From: JBJKRF01 sp046704785 | GTDB taxonomy: Bacteria > Chloroflexota > Anaerolineae > Anaerolineales > Villigracilaceae | Direction of reading: 5' to 3' | DNA length: 30,167 nt | Assembly (NCBI GenBank): GCA_046704785.1 | Contig: JBJKRF010000132.1 | Coordinates: 1-30,167, forward strand | Shown: positions 12,814-20,841 of the stretch, piece by piece | How the letters are laid out: the number at the start of each line of letters is the position of its first letter | Position numbering within the stretch: position 1 is the stretch's first letter | Program-made: the position numbers and the translations under genes | Notes under the pieces: generated by a model | Database searches by the model: none | What the model saw: the letters and a program-made list of their open reading frames with translations, nothing else | What the model was told of the DNA's origin: nothing

Positions 12814-15708
12814 ATGTCTTTCACCCTTCAGCAAGAACGACATATCCCCGAAATCAACGCCGACGCCAGGTTGTATGTTCACGAGAAGAGCGGCGCGCGC
12901 CTGCTTTCCATTGCCAACAACGACGAAAACAAAGTCTTCGGCATCACCTTCCGCACCCCGCCGCGCACATCCAACGGCATCGCCCACATCATGGAACATT
13001 CCGTGCTGTGCGGCTCGCGCAAATATCCGGTCAAGGAACCCTTTATCGAACTGGCCAAGGGCTCGCTCAACACCTTTCTGAACGCCTTCACCTTTCCAGA
13101 CAAAACCTGCTATCCGGTGGCCAGCCAGAACTTGCAGGATTTCTACAACCTGATCGACGTTTATCTCGACGCCGTCTTCTACCCCATCCTGGCCGAACAC
13201 ACCCTGCAGCAGGAAGGCTGGCACTACGAGTTGGACGACCCCTCGGCGGAGATGACGCTCAAGGGAGTGGTCTTCAACGAGATGAAAGGCGCCTATTCCT
13301 CGCTAGACGACCTGCTGGGCGACAAATCGCGCGCATCGCTCTTCCCCGACAACGCCTACGGCCTCGACTCAGGCGGCGACCCGCTGGTCATACCCGACCT
13401 GACGTATGACGAGTTCAAGACCTATCATCAGACTTACTACCATCCGTCGAACGCCTATATCTACTTTTACGGCGATGACCCCGAAGACAGACGCCTGCGC
13501 CTGTTGGATGCCTGGCTCGACGCCTTCGACCAGAAAAACGTCCGGTCGCAGATCGCGCTCCAGGCGGCCTTTCAAGAACCCAAAAAGCTGACCGTCCCCT
13601 ACGATTCCGGCGACGCCGAAGACGCCAAAGCGCACCTGACCCTCAACTGGCTACTGCCCGAAGGCAAGGATGTGGAAGCCAGCCTGGGGCTGGCGGTCCT
13701 GTCGCACATCCTGCTGGCAACCCCGGCTTCGCCGCTGCGCAAGGCCTTGACCGAATCGGGATTGGGCGAAGATGTGATCGGCGGCTATGAAGAGCAGCTT
13801 CGCCAAACCACCTTCAGCGCCGGGCTGAAAGGTATCCAAAACGACAACCTGGGGAAAGTCGAAGCGCTGATCCTTGCAACGCTGAACAAACTGGCTCAGG
13901 AGGGCATCGACCCCGACACGGTGGCCGCCAGCCTGAACACCATCGAATTTGCGCTGCGTGAAAAGAATACCGGGCGTTTCCCACGCGGCCTGGCCATGAT
14001 GCTCGACGCGCTGACCACCTGGCTGTACGACGGCGATCCGCTGGCTGCTTTAGCCTACGAAGCGCCGTTGACTGCCGTCAAAGCGAAGGCCGCGCAGGGC
14101 GGGTACTTCGAGCAGCTCATCCAGAAGCACCTGCTCGACAATCCACACCGCAGCACGGTCTCGTTCGTCCCCGACCCATCTGAGGGCAAACGCCGCGAGA
14201 ACTTGGAAAAAGAACGGCTAGCAAAAGTCCGCGCTGGAATGAGTCGCGCGGAACTGGAGGCCACCGTCGAAACGGCAAAACAACTGCGGGTGCGCCAGGA
14301 AACGCCCGATTCCCCCGAGGCGCTGGCAACCATCCCAACCCTGAAATTGTCCGATCTGGATCAGTCTATCAAAACCATCCCCAACGAAACCATCGAACTG
14401 GCCGGTGTGCGCACCTTCACCCACAACCTGTTCACCAACGGCATCGTCTATCTCGACCTGGGCTTCGACCTGCACGCCCTGCCCGCCGAACTGCTGCCCT
14501 ACGCCGGGCTGTTCGGACGCCTGTTGACTGAAATGGGCACCGAAGAGGACGATTTCGTGCGCCTGACGCAGCGCATCGGGCGCGCCACGGGCGGCATCCA
14601 CGCTGCCTCGTTGACCTCCACGCTGCGCGATGCGCAACGCGCCGCGGCCTACCTGCTCCTGCGCGCCAAGGCCACCACCGGCCAGGCAAGCGAGATGCTC
14701 GCCATCCTGCGCGACGTTTTGCTGGGTGCACGTCTCGACAACCGCGAGCGTTTTAAACAGATCGTGCTCGAAGAAAAGTCGGGCATGGAAGCCGGGCTGA
14801 TACCCGGCGGACACGGCATAGTCAACCGCCGGCTGCGCGCACATTTCACCGAGGCCGATTGGGCCGCCGAACAGATGGGCGGCATCGCGCAGCTTTTCTT
14901 CCTGCGCGAGTTGGCCCAGGCTGTAGACAAGGACTGGGCTTCCGTTTTGGAAAAATTGGAGCGGGTGCGACATCTGCTGATCAACCGCACAGCGGCGGTC
15001 GCCAACGTCAGCCTCGACGCCGCCTCACTCGCATCGTTCTCCCCGCAGCTTGCCTCCCTTTTGGAAATTCTACCCGCCTCCCGGCTAGATTCCGTCGAAT
15101 GGCAACCGTATACTGATAGCAAAAACGAAGGCCTGACCATCCCTGCCCAGGTCAATTACGTGGGCAAAGGCGCCAACCTGTACCGGTGCGGCTACCAATT
15201 GAACGGCTCGGTGCTGGTTATCAACAATTACCTGGGCACCACCTGGCTGTGGGAAAAGATTCGCGTACAGGGCGGCGCTTACGGAGGCTTCAGCGCCTTC
15301 GACCAGCATTCGGGCGTATACACCTTTCTCTCATACCGCGACCCCAACCTGCTCGCCAGCCTGGACAACTACGACGCCACCGCCGGCTTCCTGCGCAATC
15401 TCGATCTTTCCGGCGAAGAATTGACCAAGTCCATCATCGGCACCATCGGCGATATGGACGCCTACCAGTTACCCGACGCCAAAGGCTGGCTCGCGATGAC
15501 GCGTCAGTTGGTCGGTTATAACGATGAAATGCGCCAGCAACTGCGCGACGAAGTGCTCGCCACGACCCCCAAGGATTTCAAGGCCTTCGGCGAGGCTTTG
15601 GAGGCACTGGCAAAGTCCGGTGAGATCGTAGTGCTCGGCTCGGCGGAAGCCATCGAAAAGGCCAACCAGCAACGCGCCGGACTGCTGGATGTGAAGAAAG
15701 TGCTGTAG
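12814..15708 (+). CDS. M16C (PreP/Cym1-type) zinc metallopeptidase
   Basis: This 964-residue protein is a single-chain two-halved peptidase of family M16, subfamily C. The inverted zinc site HIMEH (His58, Glu61, His62) lies in 'NGIAHIMEHSVLCGSRKYPVKEPF', a sequence typical of presequence-protease homologues. The distal zinc ligand is Glu156 in GVVFNEMKGAYSS. The central M16C-associated linker (about 440-520) and a second, non-catalytic M16 half (about 530-964) follow, with 'YRCGYQLNGSVLVINNYLGTTWLWEKIRVQGGAYGGF' near the end. In this family the enzyme degrades unstructured peptides in a closed chamber. There is no signal peptide, so it should be cytoplasmic. TGGAG lies 6 nt before the ATG. 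The last 42 nt region is duplicated at 16544-16585. Confidence 0.95.
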   Translation: MSFTLQQERHIPEINADARLYVHEKSGARLLSIANNDENKVFGITFRTPPRTSNGIAHIMEHSVLCGSRKYPVKEPFIELAKGSLNTFLNAFTFPDKTCYPVASQNLQDFYNLIDVYLDAVFYPILAEHTLQQEGWHYELDDPSAEMTLKGVVFNEMKGAYSSLDDLLGDKSRASLFPDNAYGLDSGGDPLVIPDLTYDEFKTYHQTYYHPSNAYIYFYGDDPEDRRLRLLDAWLDAFDQKNVRSQIALQAAFQEPKKLTVPYDSGDAEDAKAHLTLNWLLPEGKDVEASLGLAVLSHILLATPASPLRKALTESGLGEDVIGGYEEQLRQTTFSAGLKGIQNDNLGKVEALILATLNKLAQEGIDPDTVAASLNTIEFALREKNTGRFPRGLAMMLDALTTWLYDGDPLAALAYEAPLTAVKAKAAQGGYFEQLIQKHLLDNPHRSTVSFVPDPSEGKRRENLEKERLAKVRAGMSRAELEATVETAKQLRVRQETPDSPEALATIPTLKLSDLDQSIKTIPNETIELAGVRTFTHNLFTNGIVYLDLGFDLHALPAELLPYAGLFGRLLTEMGTEEDDFVRLTQRIGRATGGIHAASLTSTLRDAQRAAAYLLLRAKATTGQASEMLAILRDVLLGARLDNRERFKQIVLEEKSGMEAGLIPGGHGIVNRRLRAHFTEADWAAEQMGGIAQLFFLRELAQAVDKDWASVLEKLERVRHLLINRTAAVANVSLDAASLASFSPQLASLLEILPASRLDSVEWQPYTDSKNEGLTIPAQVNYVGKGANLYRCGYQLNGSVLVINNYLGTTWLWEKIRVQGGAYGGFSAFDQHSGVYTFLSYRDPNLLASLDNYDATAGFLRNLDLSGEELTKSIIGTIGDMDAYQLPDAKGWLAMTRQLVGYNDEMRQQLRDEVLATTPKDFKAFGEALEALAKSGEIVVLGSAEAIEKANQQRAGLLDVKKVL
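15663..15704 (+). repeat. 42-bp direct repeat, copy 1 (3' end of the M16 gene)
   Basis: These bases encode NQQRAGLLDVKKV plus part of the last Leu codon of the peptidase. They recur at 16544-16585 with a single mismatch (T at 15690, C at 16571), a synonymous GAT/GAC change in the Asp codon. Confidence 0.9.
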
Positions 15709-15836
15709 AGGCGATAAAGCGGAGCGCCGCCCGCACGTCCGCAGCTACTCGCTCGCTACGGGAAATCCCAAAGAACCAAAACTTCTACCGGGCCAGGAAG
15801 AAGAAGTGGAAATCTGCAAAGCCATGCGCGCAAGAG

Positions 15837-15842
15837 TATAAT
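15837..15842 (+). promoter_or_regulatory. -10 box TATAAT directly before the 66-codon gene
   Basis: TATAAT ends 7 nt before the ATG at 15850, so transcription should begin at or next to the start codon. No Shine-Dalgarno sequence is present. This points to a leaderless transcript. Confidence 0.5.
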
Positions 15843-15849
15843 TCACCTT

Positions 15850-16050
15850 ATGAATGCAGCGGTAACTCATGAAAGAACAGAAGAAACGATCGAAGCCAAA
15901 ACGCTCTGGTTTCGTTCGTTGACCCTTGCCGAACGTATGGAGATGCTGTGTGCATTCACGGAATTATTGCTGATGACCAACCCAAAGATTGTGGATCGAC
16001 GCGATGCTCAACCTATTGAAGGACGTGTTCTCGTCCTTACAACGACATAA
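15850..16050 (+). CDS. Small uncharacterised protein paired with a nucleotidyltransferase
   Basis: This 66-residue protein is one I cannot assign to a named family. It is acidic at the N-terminus (THERTEETIEAK) with a predicted helical middle (SLTLAERMEMLCAFTELLLMTNP) and a basic, possibly disordered tail. It has no signal peptide or membrane segment. Its 3' end overlaps the nucleotidyltransferase gene by 47 nt, which suggests a two-gene unit. A consensus -10 box lies only 7 nt upstream and there is no ribosome-binding site, so the mRNA is probably leaderless. By layout it could be the antitoxin-like partner of the nucleotidyltransferase, but the sequence shows no known antitoxin fold. Confidence 0.6.
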   Translation: MNAAVTHERTEETIEAKTLWFRSLTLAERMEMLCAFTELLLMTNPKIVDRRDAQPIEGRVLVLTTT

Positions 16051-16447
16051 AGTCCGTTATATCGTAATCGGGGGGATTGCCGCGGTGCTGCACGGAGTTC
16101 CGCGTGCGACATTCGATCTGGATATTCTGATAGACCCCCATCCTGATAATGCCAGAAATCTACTGAATGCTTTTCTCGAAGCCAAACTTGGAACGGCAGC
16201 CCTAACAACGCCCGAAGAATTGCTTTCGCAGGAGATCACGATTTTCAAAGATCGTGTCCGCATCGATGTGCAAACCGTCACGCCGGGACTGAAGTTTGAA
16301 GAAGCATGGCAGCGGCGCGAGACGATGGAATACCAAAAGCAGAAATTCTATGTAGCCTCACGCGAAGATCTGATCTCATCAAAGCGCGCGGCAGGTCGTC
16401 CGGTCGATCTGGAAGATGTGCGCTTACTCGAATTGAAAGACGAATGA
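16004..16447 (+). CDS. Small nucleotidyltransferase (AbiEii/MNT-like fold)
   Basis: This 147-residue protein has the minimal polymerase-beta-like nucleotidyltransferase signature. A GG pair (Gly23-Gly24 in YIVIGGIAAVLHG) is followed by an acidic pair, Asp38 and Asp40 (TFDLDILID), which would bind Mg2+. A later acidic strand, RVRIDVQTV, could supply the third carboxylate. Such stand-alone domains occur in type II/IV toxin-antitoxin modules and antibiotic nucleotidyltransferase relatives; the target is unknown. The ATG at 16004 is preferred, since the open frame further upstream begins with a TTG deep in the partner gene. It forms a cassette with the 66-codon gene, and the pair is flanked by a 42-bp repeat of the neighbouring peptidase gene. 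Confidence 0.78.
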   Translation: MLNLLKDVFSSLQRHKVRYIVIGGIAAVLHGVPRATFDLDILIDPHPDNARNLLNAFLEAKLGTAALTTPEELLSQEITIFKDRVRIDVQTVTPGLKFEEAWQRRETMEYQKQKFYVASREDLISSKRAAGRPVDLEDVRLLELKDE

Positions 16448-16543
16448 CTCGAAGTACTTCGCCGCGATGCCGCACGCTGGCAACCCTCTCCATCTGGGGC
16501 AGGACGCGAGGCATCGACCTATCCCTGGGACGAAGGTCTTGGG

Positions 16544-16585
16544 CAACCAGCAACGCGCCGGACTGCTGGACGTGAAGAAAGTGCT
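16544..16585 (+). repeat. 42-bp direct repeat, copy 2 (orphan 3' end of the M16 gene)
   Basis: This is a near-identical copy (41 of 42 bases) of 15663-15704, lying outside any gene between the nucleotidyltransferase and the DNA methyltransferase. The peptidase frame continues past the stop position here (CTC CAG in place of CTG TAG). AT-rich DNA begins immediately after it. The 96 nt before it (16448-16543) show no gene I can identify. Confidence 0.9.
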
Positions 16586-16617
16586 CCAGGAAAAATTCAC
16601 AAAACACTGTGAGAAAA

Positions 16618-17727
16618 ATGCTACCAATAAATCAAATTTTACAAGGTGATTGCGTTAAGACAATGAATTCTCTGCCTGAGAATTCAATTGACCTAATCTT
16701 TGCTGATCCTCCATATAATCTGCAACTACAAAACGAACTTTGGCGCCCAAATATGACAAAAGTAGATGCGGTTGACGATGCCTGGGATAAATTTGCCAAT
16801 TTCGAAGAGTACGATACATTTACCGAAACATGGTTATCTGCCTGCCGTCGCATCTTAAAAGATACTGGCGCAATTTGGGTCATAGGCACTTATCATAATA
16901 TTTATCGTGTTGGAAAAATCTTACAGGATCTTAATTTTTGGATATTGAATGACGTTGTATGGATAAAAACTAATCCTATGCCAAATTTTAGAGGCGTCCG
17001 ATTCACGAATGCCCATGAAACACTTATCTGGGCACAAAAATCGAAGGGACAAAAATATACTTTTAATCACCATACGATGAAAGCTCTGAATGACAATTTG
17101 CAGATGCGAAGTGATTGGGAAATTCCTATTACTAACAGCAAAGAGAAAATCAAGGTCGATAAACAAACAGTTCATCCGACTCAAAAACCTGAGGCGCTTT
17201 TATACAGGGTCATTCAAGCTACGTCAAACCCAGGGGATGTTATTCTTGATCCGTTTTTCGGTTCAGGGACAACAGGGGTGATTGCTAAGAAGCTACATCG
17301 CAATTGGATTGGCATCGAAAACGAGAAAAAATATATACAAGCCGCAAAAAAGAGAATTTCTCTTATTGAGCCTCACGAATTTGACGAAAAAATTTATAAA
17401 ACAAAATCACGGAATCAACAGCCAAAGGTGCCTTTCGGAAAACTGCTTGAGCTTGGTCTATTGAGACCTGGTGATAAGTTGTTTTTGGATAATACCTTTT
17501 TTGAAGCCACGATCTTGGCCGATGGCAGCATTGTTTCGGAAGAGCACCAGGGGTCAATACACGATGTTGCATCAAAGCTTCTTGGCGCCAGATGCAACGG
17601 ATGGACACATTGGAGATACACTGATGACTATGGAGATTCATCAAAGCTTATTAACGACTTAAGGAATGTCGCTATCAAAATTCTTTCTCCTGAGTGGAAT
17701 AATGGAGGACTACATGGCAAAGGATGA
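16618..17727 (+). CDS. CcrM/HinfI-like adenine-specific DNA methyltransferase (predicted GANTC)
   Basis: This 369-residue beta-class N6-adenine methyltransferase has motif IV, DPPY (in LIFADPPYNLQLQNELWRP), at about residues 30-33. The SAM-binding motif, DPFFGSGTTGVIAKKLHRNWIGIE, starts at about 211. A C-terminal RAMA-type domain follows from about 272 (VPFGKLLELGLLRPGDKL to CNGWTHWRY). The segments KVDAVDDAWDKF, AIWVIGTYHNIYRVG, FWILNDVVWIKTNPMPNFRG and VHPTQKPEALLYRVI follow Caulobacter CcrM closely, so GANTC is the likely target, by family. The ATG at 16618 is preferred to the GTG at 16609 as homologues begin there. The DNA is clearly more AT-rich than its surroundings, a sign of transfer. 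It overlaps a short downstream gene by 14 nt, as in restriction-modification pairs. Confidence 0.92.
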   Translation: MLPINQILQGDCVKTMNSLPENSIDLIFADPPYNLQLQNELWRPNMTKVDAVDDAWDKFANFEEYDTFTETWLSACRRILKDTGAIWVIGTYHNIYRVGKILQDLNFWILNDVVWIKTNPMPNFRGVRFTNAHETLIWAQKSKGQKYTFNHHTMKALNDNLQMRSDWEIPITNSKEKIKVDKQTVHPTQKPEALLYRVIQATSNPGDVILDPFFGSGTTGVIAKKLHRNWIGIENEKKYIQAAKKRISLIEPHEFDEKIYKTKSRNQQPKVPFGKLLELGLLRPGDKLFLDNTFFEATILADGSIVSEEHQGSIHDVASKLLGARCNGWTHWRYTDDYGDSSKLINDLRNVAIKILSPEWNNGGLHGKG

Positions 17728-17902
17728 CATGATCAGAAAATCTTTTGATTTTCTCCGAAACAAAGCTGAGAGTGGCGAGGTCGTTACTTTGGACGAGTTG
17801 GCATCTGCTACTGGATGGAAGCCAAAAAACACCAAGACGAATATCTCTAAAAGATTAAAACAATTTGGCTCAACCGTTTTTAACGGGAAACCATTCTTTT
17901 AA
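17714..17902 (+). CDS. Truncated partner of the DNA methyltransferase, winged-helix-like N-terminus
   Basis: These 62 codons follow a strong GGAGG site and overlap the methyltransferase gene by 14 nt. The protein looks like a small helix-turn-helix region (SFDFLRNKAESGEVVTLDELASATGWKPKNTKTNISKRLKQF). The 'TLDELASATGW...T....KR' part resembles N-terminal DNA-binding segments in longer proteins. The reading frame ends at a TAA whose last two bases are the first two of an 88-bp inverted-repeat element, so the rest of the gene was probably cut off. In this position a restriction endonuclease or regulator is expected, but no catalytic motif remains. It could also be a complete tiny protein. Confidence 0.6.
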   Translation: MAKDDMIRKSFDFLRNKAESGEVVTLDELASATGWKPKNTKTNISKRLKQFGSTVFNGKPFF

Positions 17903-17988
17903 CCACCAAGGACACGACGAGCACGAAGGAAAAAGCGGGCAAAACCTTGAAATTTCCTCCTTCGTGCACCATTCTGGCCGTCGTGGTT
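17901..17988. repeat. 88-bp element with imperfect terminal inverted repeats (MITE-like)
   Basis: The ends are AACCAC (17901-17906) and GTGGTT (17983-17988). Internally, GCACGAAGGA (17921-17930) pairs with TCCTTCGTGC (17958-17967). The arms differ between these blocks, so the stem has a bubble. The 'ACCACCAAGGACACGA...CACGAAGG' composition resembles dispersed short palindromic repeats found in several bacterial groups; I recall this rather than having checked it. It lies exactly between two truncated genes. Confidence 0.65.
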
Positions 17989-18006
17989 CAGATTTTCCCG
18001 CCATGA

Positions 18007-19170
18007 ACGGGAGAGCCCCTTTTCTTTTTGCTCAGGGAAGATTGGGCGGGGGGCGGACTGGCGGGTGTGGTCTTCGCTCTGGCATTCTTCACCAAACAAA
18101 GCGTAGTCTTTTTTCTCCTACCCGCCGCACTCTACTACTTTGTCACGAACCGGCGCTTCAGCCTGTACTTCTCCGCCATTTTTGGATTCTTGTCACTGGC
18201 GGGAATGCTGTTCATGAACGAGCTATCGAGCGGCTGGTATTATTATATCGTTACCCTTCCAGGCGGTCAGATCATCGATACAAGCTGGACTTCAGTCTGG
18301 GGCCACACCCAGGATATTCTTTTACCGGTGTCGCTTCCCTTGCTGATCGCATTCTTGCCCGTCCTGTTCACGCCCCAAGTCACCAGGCTGTTCGAGCGCG
18401 TGCGCAGCAAAGCTGCCTCTCACCACGAAGTAGGCAAAGAAGGCAAAGAAGGCAAAGCAATTCACCGATTCCTTTTCCCAGACTCGTTGGCCGCCATCGT
18501 CAAAACATGGATAAAGTCTCCAATCAGCAGCGAGCCGGGATTCCGCCCGAAAGCAGCTTATCCGTTCTTCATATTCCTGGTGATCGTCAACTTCGCGGGC
18601 GCTTTGTATGGCACCCTCTATAAAGGCGGCGCCCATAACGCTTTTATTGCTTTCTATGCTCTGCTCGCAATCTTGTTCGGCGCAGGATTCCAACGTTTGC
18701 AGGAGAGTCTTGAGTTAAACGGGTCAGCAATCATTCGACCAGTCTGCTCGGCACTGCTCGTCCTGACCTGCCTGACCTATTTTTACTTTGCGCAGTACAG
18801 TCCAAAAGAGTACATTCCAAATTCGCAAGACCTCGAGCGAGGCAATACTTTGGTGAAATACCTGGAAGAAACCGATGACAACGTTTTGCTGCCAACCCAG
18901 AACTACCTGGCGCTGTACACTCACAAAAAGATGTATTTCAATGAGGTGACATTCGAAGAACTTGGCAGCGTTTACTTGAAACAACCTACGCCAGAATAGG
19001 AAAAGTTAAAGAGCGAAGTCGATGATTTGATAAAATCGGGTAAAGTAAAATCTGTCTTTCTGGAGAATCGTTCACAGCACCAATACCTCGACACCGTCTG
19101 CGAAAAAGCTGACGTTTTTCGTTCGAGGAGCAGGGTCATCCCGACGCTATATAAAATGGTCTGCGGTTAA
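18007..19170 (+). pseudogene. Decayed polytopic membrane glycosyltransferase (GT39/ArnT-like)
   Basis: The frame is open from 18007 to a TAG at 18997-18999 and then runs on, in the same frame, for 56 more sense codons to TAA at 19168-19170. The post-TAG part (from EKLKSEVDDLIKSGKV to IPTLYKMVCG) looks like genuine coding sequence. The first part has about six membrane segments, including 'AGVVFALAFFTKQSVVFFLLPAALYYFV', typical of GT-C dolichyl-phosphate-mannose-type transferases. The catalytic N-terminus with its acidic loop, expected about 150-200 residues upstream, is missing and the frame begins right after the inverted-repeat element. So the gene is broken at both ends of the visible part. 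GT39 is the best guess; other GT-C families are possible. Confidence 0.7.
18432..18458 (+). repeat. Three 9-bp repeats (AGGCAAAGA) inside the glycosyltransferase remnant
   Basis: Three tandem units (the last ends in C) encode GKEGKEGKA in the frame, in a spot that reads as a hydrophilic insertion between two membrane parts. The preceding bases CACCACGAAGT resemble the arm sequence of the 88-bp element 440 bp upstream. Confidence 0.6.
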
Positions 19171-19187
19171 GCTATATAGGAGCGTTC

Positions 19188-20804
19188 GTGGAAAATATCA
19201 TCGTTATCGAGGAATATGCGGTCTTACTGCTGCTGGTCGCCACAATCGTCGGTGTTATGGCGCGTTATTTACGCGTACCGTACACGGTCGGTTTAGTGAT
19301 CGTCGGCGCAAGTTTGACTTTCCTGGGACAGTTCCGCGCCGAAATCGCGCCCGAACTCATCCTGGGGATTCTCGTCCCGCCCCTGATCTTCGAGGCTGCT
19401 TTCCACCTTCCGGTTCAAGACCTGCGCCGGACGCTGAATCCCATCCTGCTGCTGGCTATCGTCGGCGTGCTGTTGACGACCTTTCTCGTGGGAGGCATCG
19501 TCTCGGTCGGCGCCGGCCTCGACCTGAGGCTGGCAATCCTGTTCGGCGCGATCATCGCCGCGACCGATCCCGTCTCTGTGATCGCGCTCTTCCGTTCATT
19601 GGGAGTCGCCAAACGGCTTCAGGTTTTGCTCGAAGGGGAAAGCCTGTTCAACGACGGCACCGCCATCGTTGTATTCAAGATCGCACTGGCCACTGCCCTC
19701 ACCGGTTCGTTCAGCCTGAGCAACGGAATCCTGGACTTCTTCCGCATCGCCGGCGTGGGGCTGTTGGTCGGCCTCTTAATGGGCTGGCTGGCGTCGCTGG
19801 TGATCGCCCGTATCGACGACTACCTGGTCGAGACGGCCATCACGTTCGTGCTGGCCTACGCCTCGTACCTGCTCGCGGAGGAATATTTCCACGTCAGCGG
19901 GGTGCTGGCCGTCGTCGCCGCGGGACTCGTCAACGGGAATATCGGTCCGCGCGGCATGTCGGCCAAGACGCGTATCGTGGTCTTCAATTTCTGGGAGTTC
20001 ATGTCTTTTCTGGCAAACTCCTTTGTCTTCCTGCTGATCGGATTGGTGGTGGATGTGCCGTTGCTGACCGCCAACTGGCAACCGATGCTATGGGGCATCG
20101 CCGCCGCGTTAGTGACGCGCGCCGCCGTCATCTACGGGCTTTTTTCGCGGCCGCATAGTCTCCCGACCGGTTGGAAACATGTCATGTATTGGGGTGGATT
20201 GCGCGGCGCCATTTCGCTGGCGCTGGCGTTGGGTTTGCCGGTTACGCTTGGCGCCGAACGCGGCCAACTCCAGGCGATGGTATTCGGCGTGGTGTTGTTC
20301 ACGCTGGTCATTCAAGGCACCAGCATGTCGCGCCTGGTGCGTTGGACGGGCGTCTTGCCAAACAGCGAAAGCCGCGCCCAATACGACCTGGCCCGCGCCC
20401 GCGCCGCAGCGACGAAAGCCGGATACGAACACCTGAAAAAGGTGCACAAAGAAGGTCTGATCTCAGGCCACGCCTGGCAGGTGATGTCGCATTCCCTTGA
20501 TCCCTACATCGACAAATTGACCGACTCCTTGCAGGATGTGCTCAAGGCCCATCCAGAAGTGCAGGCCGAGGAGCTGGACGCCGCCTGGCGCGAGTTCCTG
20601 CGCTCCCAGCGTATTACGCTCAACGACTTCTACGCCGACCGCACCATCTCCGAGGATATTTACACGGAATTGACCGTGCGCATCGACGAAATGCTCACCG
20701 CGCCCCAGATCACCTGGAACGATGCCGAGGACGTCAATGCGGCCCTGTGGCAGCTCTGGTCGAACGAGTCGGAAGAAGCTATGACAGAAAACGGCGGAGA
20801 ATAG
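19188..20804 (+). CDS. CPA1-family Na+/H+ antiporter (NhaP-like)
   Basis: This 538-residue membrane protein has about 12 hydrophobic segments up to residue 400, then a soluble tail of about 135 residues. CPA1 markers are FEAAFHLPVQDLR, the unwound-helix motif ATDPVSV with Asp127, and GESLFNDGTA with Asn155-Asp156, the ion-binding ND pair. 'GLRGAISLALAL' in a late helix is also characteristic. It would exchange Na+ (or K+) for H+ across the inner membrane. Translation starts at GTG with AGGAG 5 nt upstream. The glycosyltransferase remnant ends 17 nt before it. The XDH catalytic gene follows after 37 nt and may be co-transcribed. The charged C-terminal tail (410-538) is probably regulatory. Confidence 0.92.
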   Translation: MENIIVIEEYAVLLLLVATIVGVMARYLRVPYTVGLVIVGASLTFLGQFRAEIAPELILGILVPPLIFEAAFHLPVQDLRRTLNPILLLAIVGVLLTTFLVGGIVSVGAGLDLRLAILFGAIIAATDPVSVIALFRSLGVAKRLQVLLEGESLFNDGTAIVVFKIALATALTGSFSLSNGILDFFRIAGVGLLVGLLMGWLASLVIARIDDYLVETAITFVLAYASYLLAEEYFHVSGVLAVVAAGLVNGNIGPRGMSAKTRIVVFNFWEFMSFLANSFVFLLIGLVVDVPLLTANWQPMLWGIAAALVTRAAVIYGLFSRPHSLPTGWKHVMYWGGLRGAISLALALGLPVTLGAERGQLQAMVFGVVLFTLVIQGTSMSRLVRWTGVLPNSESRAQYDLARARAAATKAGYEHLKKVHKEGLISGHAWQVMSHSLDPYIDKLTDSLQDVLKAHPEVQAEELDAAWREFLRSQRITLNDFYADRTISEDIYTELTVRIDEMLTAPQITWNDAEDVNAALWQLWSNESEEAMTENGGE

Positions 20805-20841
20805 CCAACGCGCCTTTTCTTTAGTCGAAGAGGAGAAAACG

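Noticed and set aside
12814..15708. Long antisense frames within the M16 gene
   Set aside because: They are explained by high GC and codon bias of the real gene, with no conserved motifs.
18997..18999. Programmed read-through or pyrrolysine at the in-frame TAG
   Set aside because: The gene is also missing its 5' catalytic part, so plain decay is the simpler explanation, and no pyl genes are seen.
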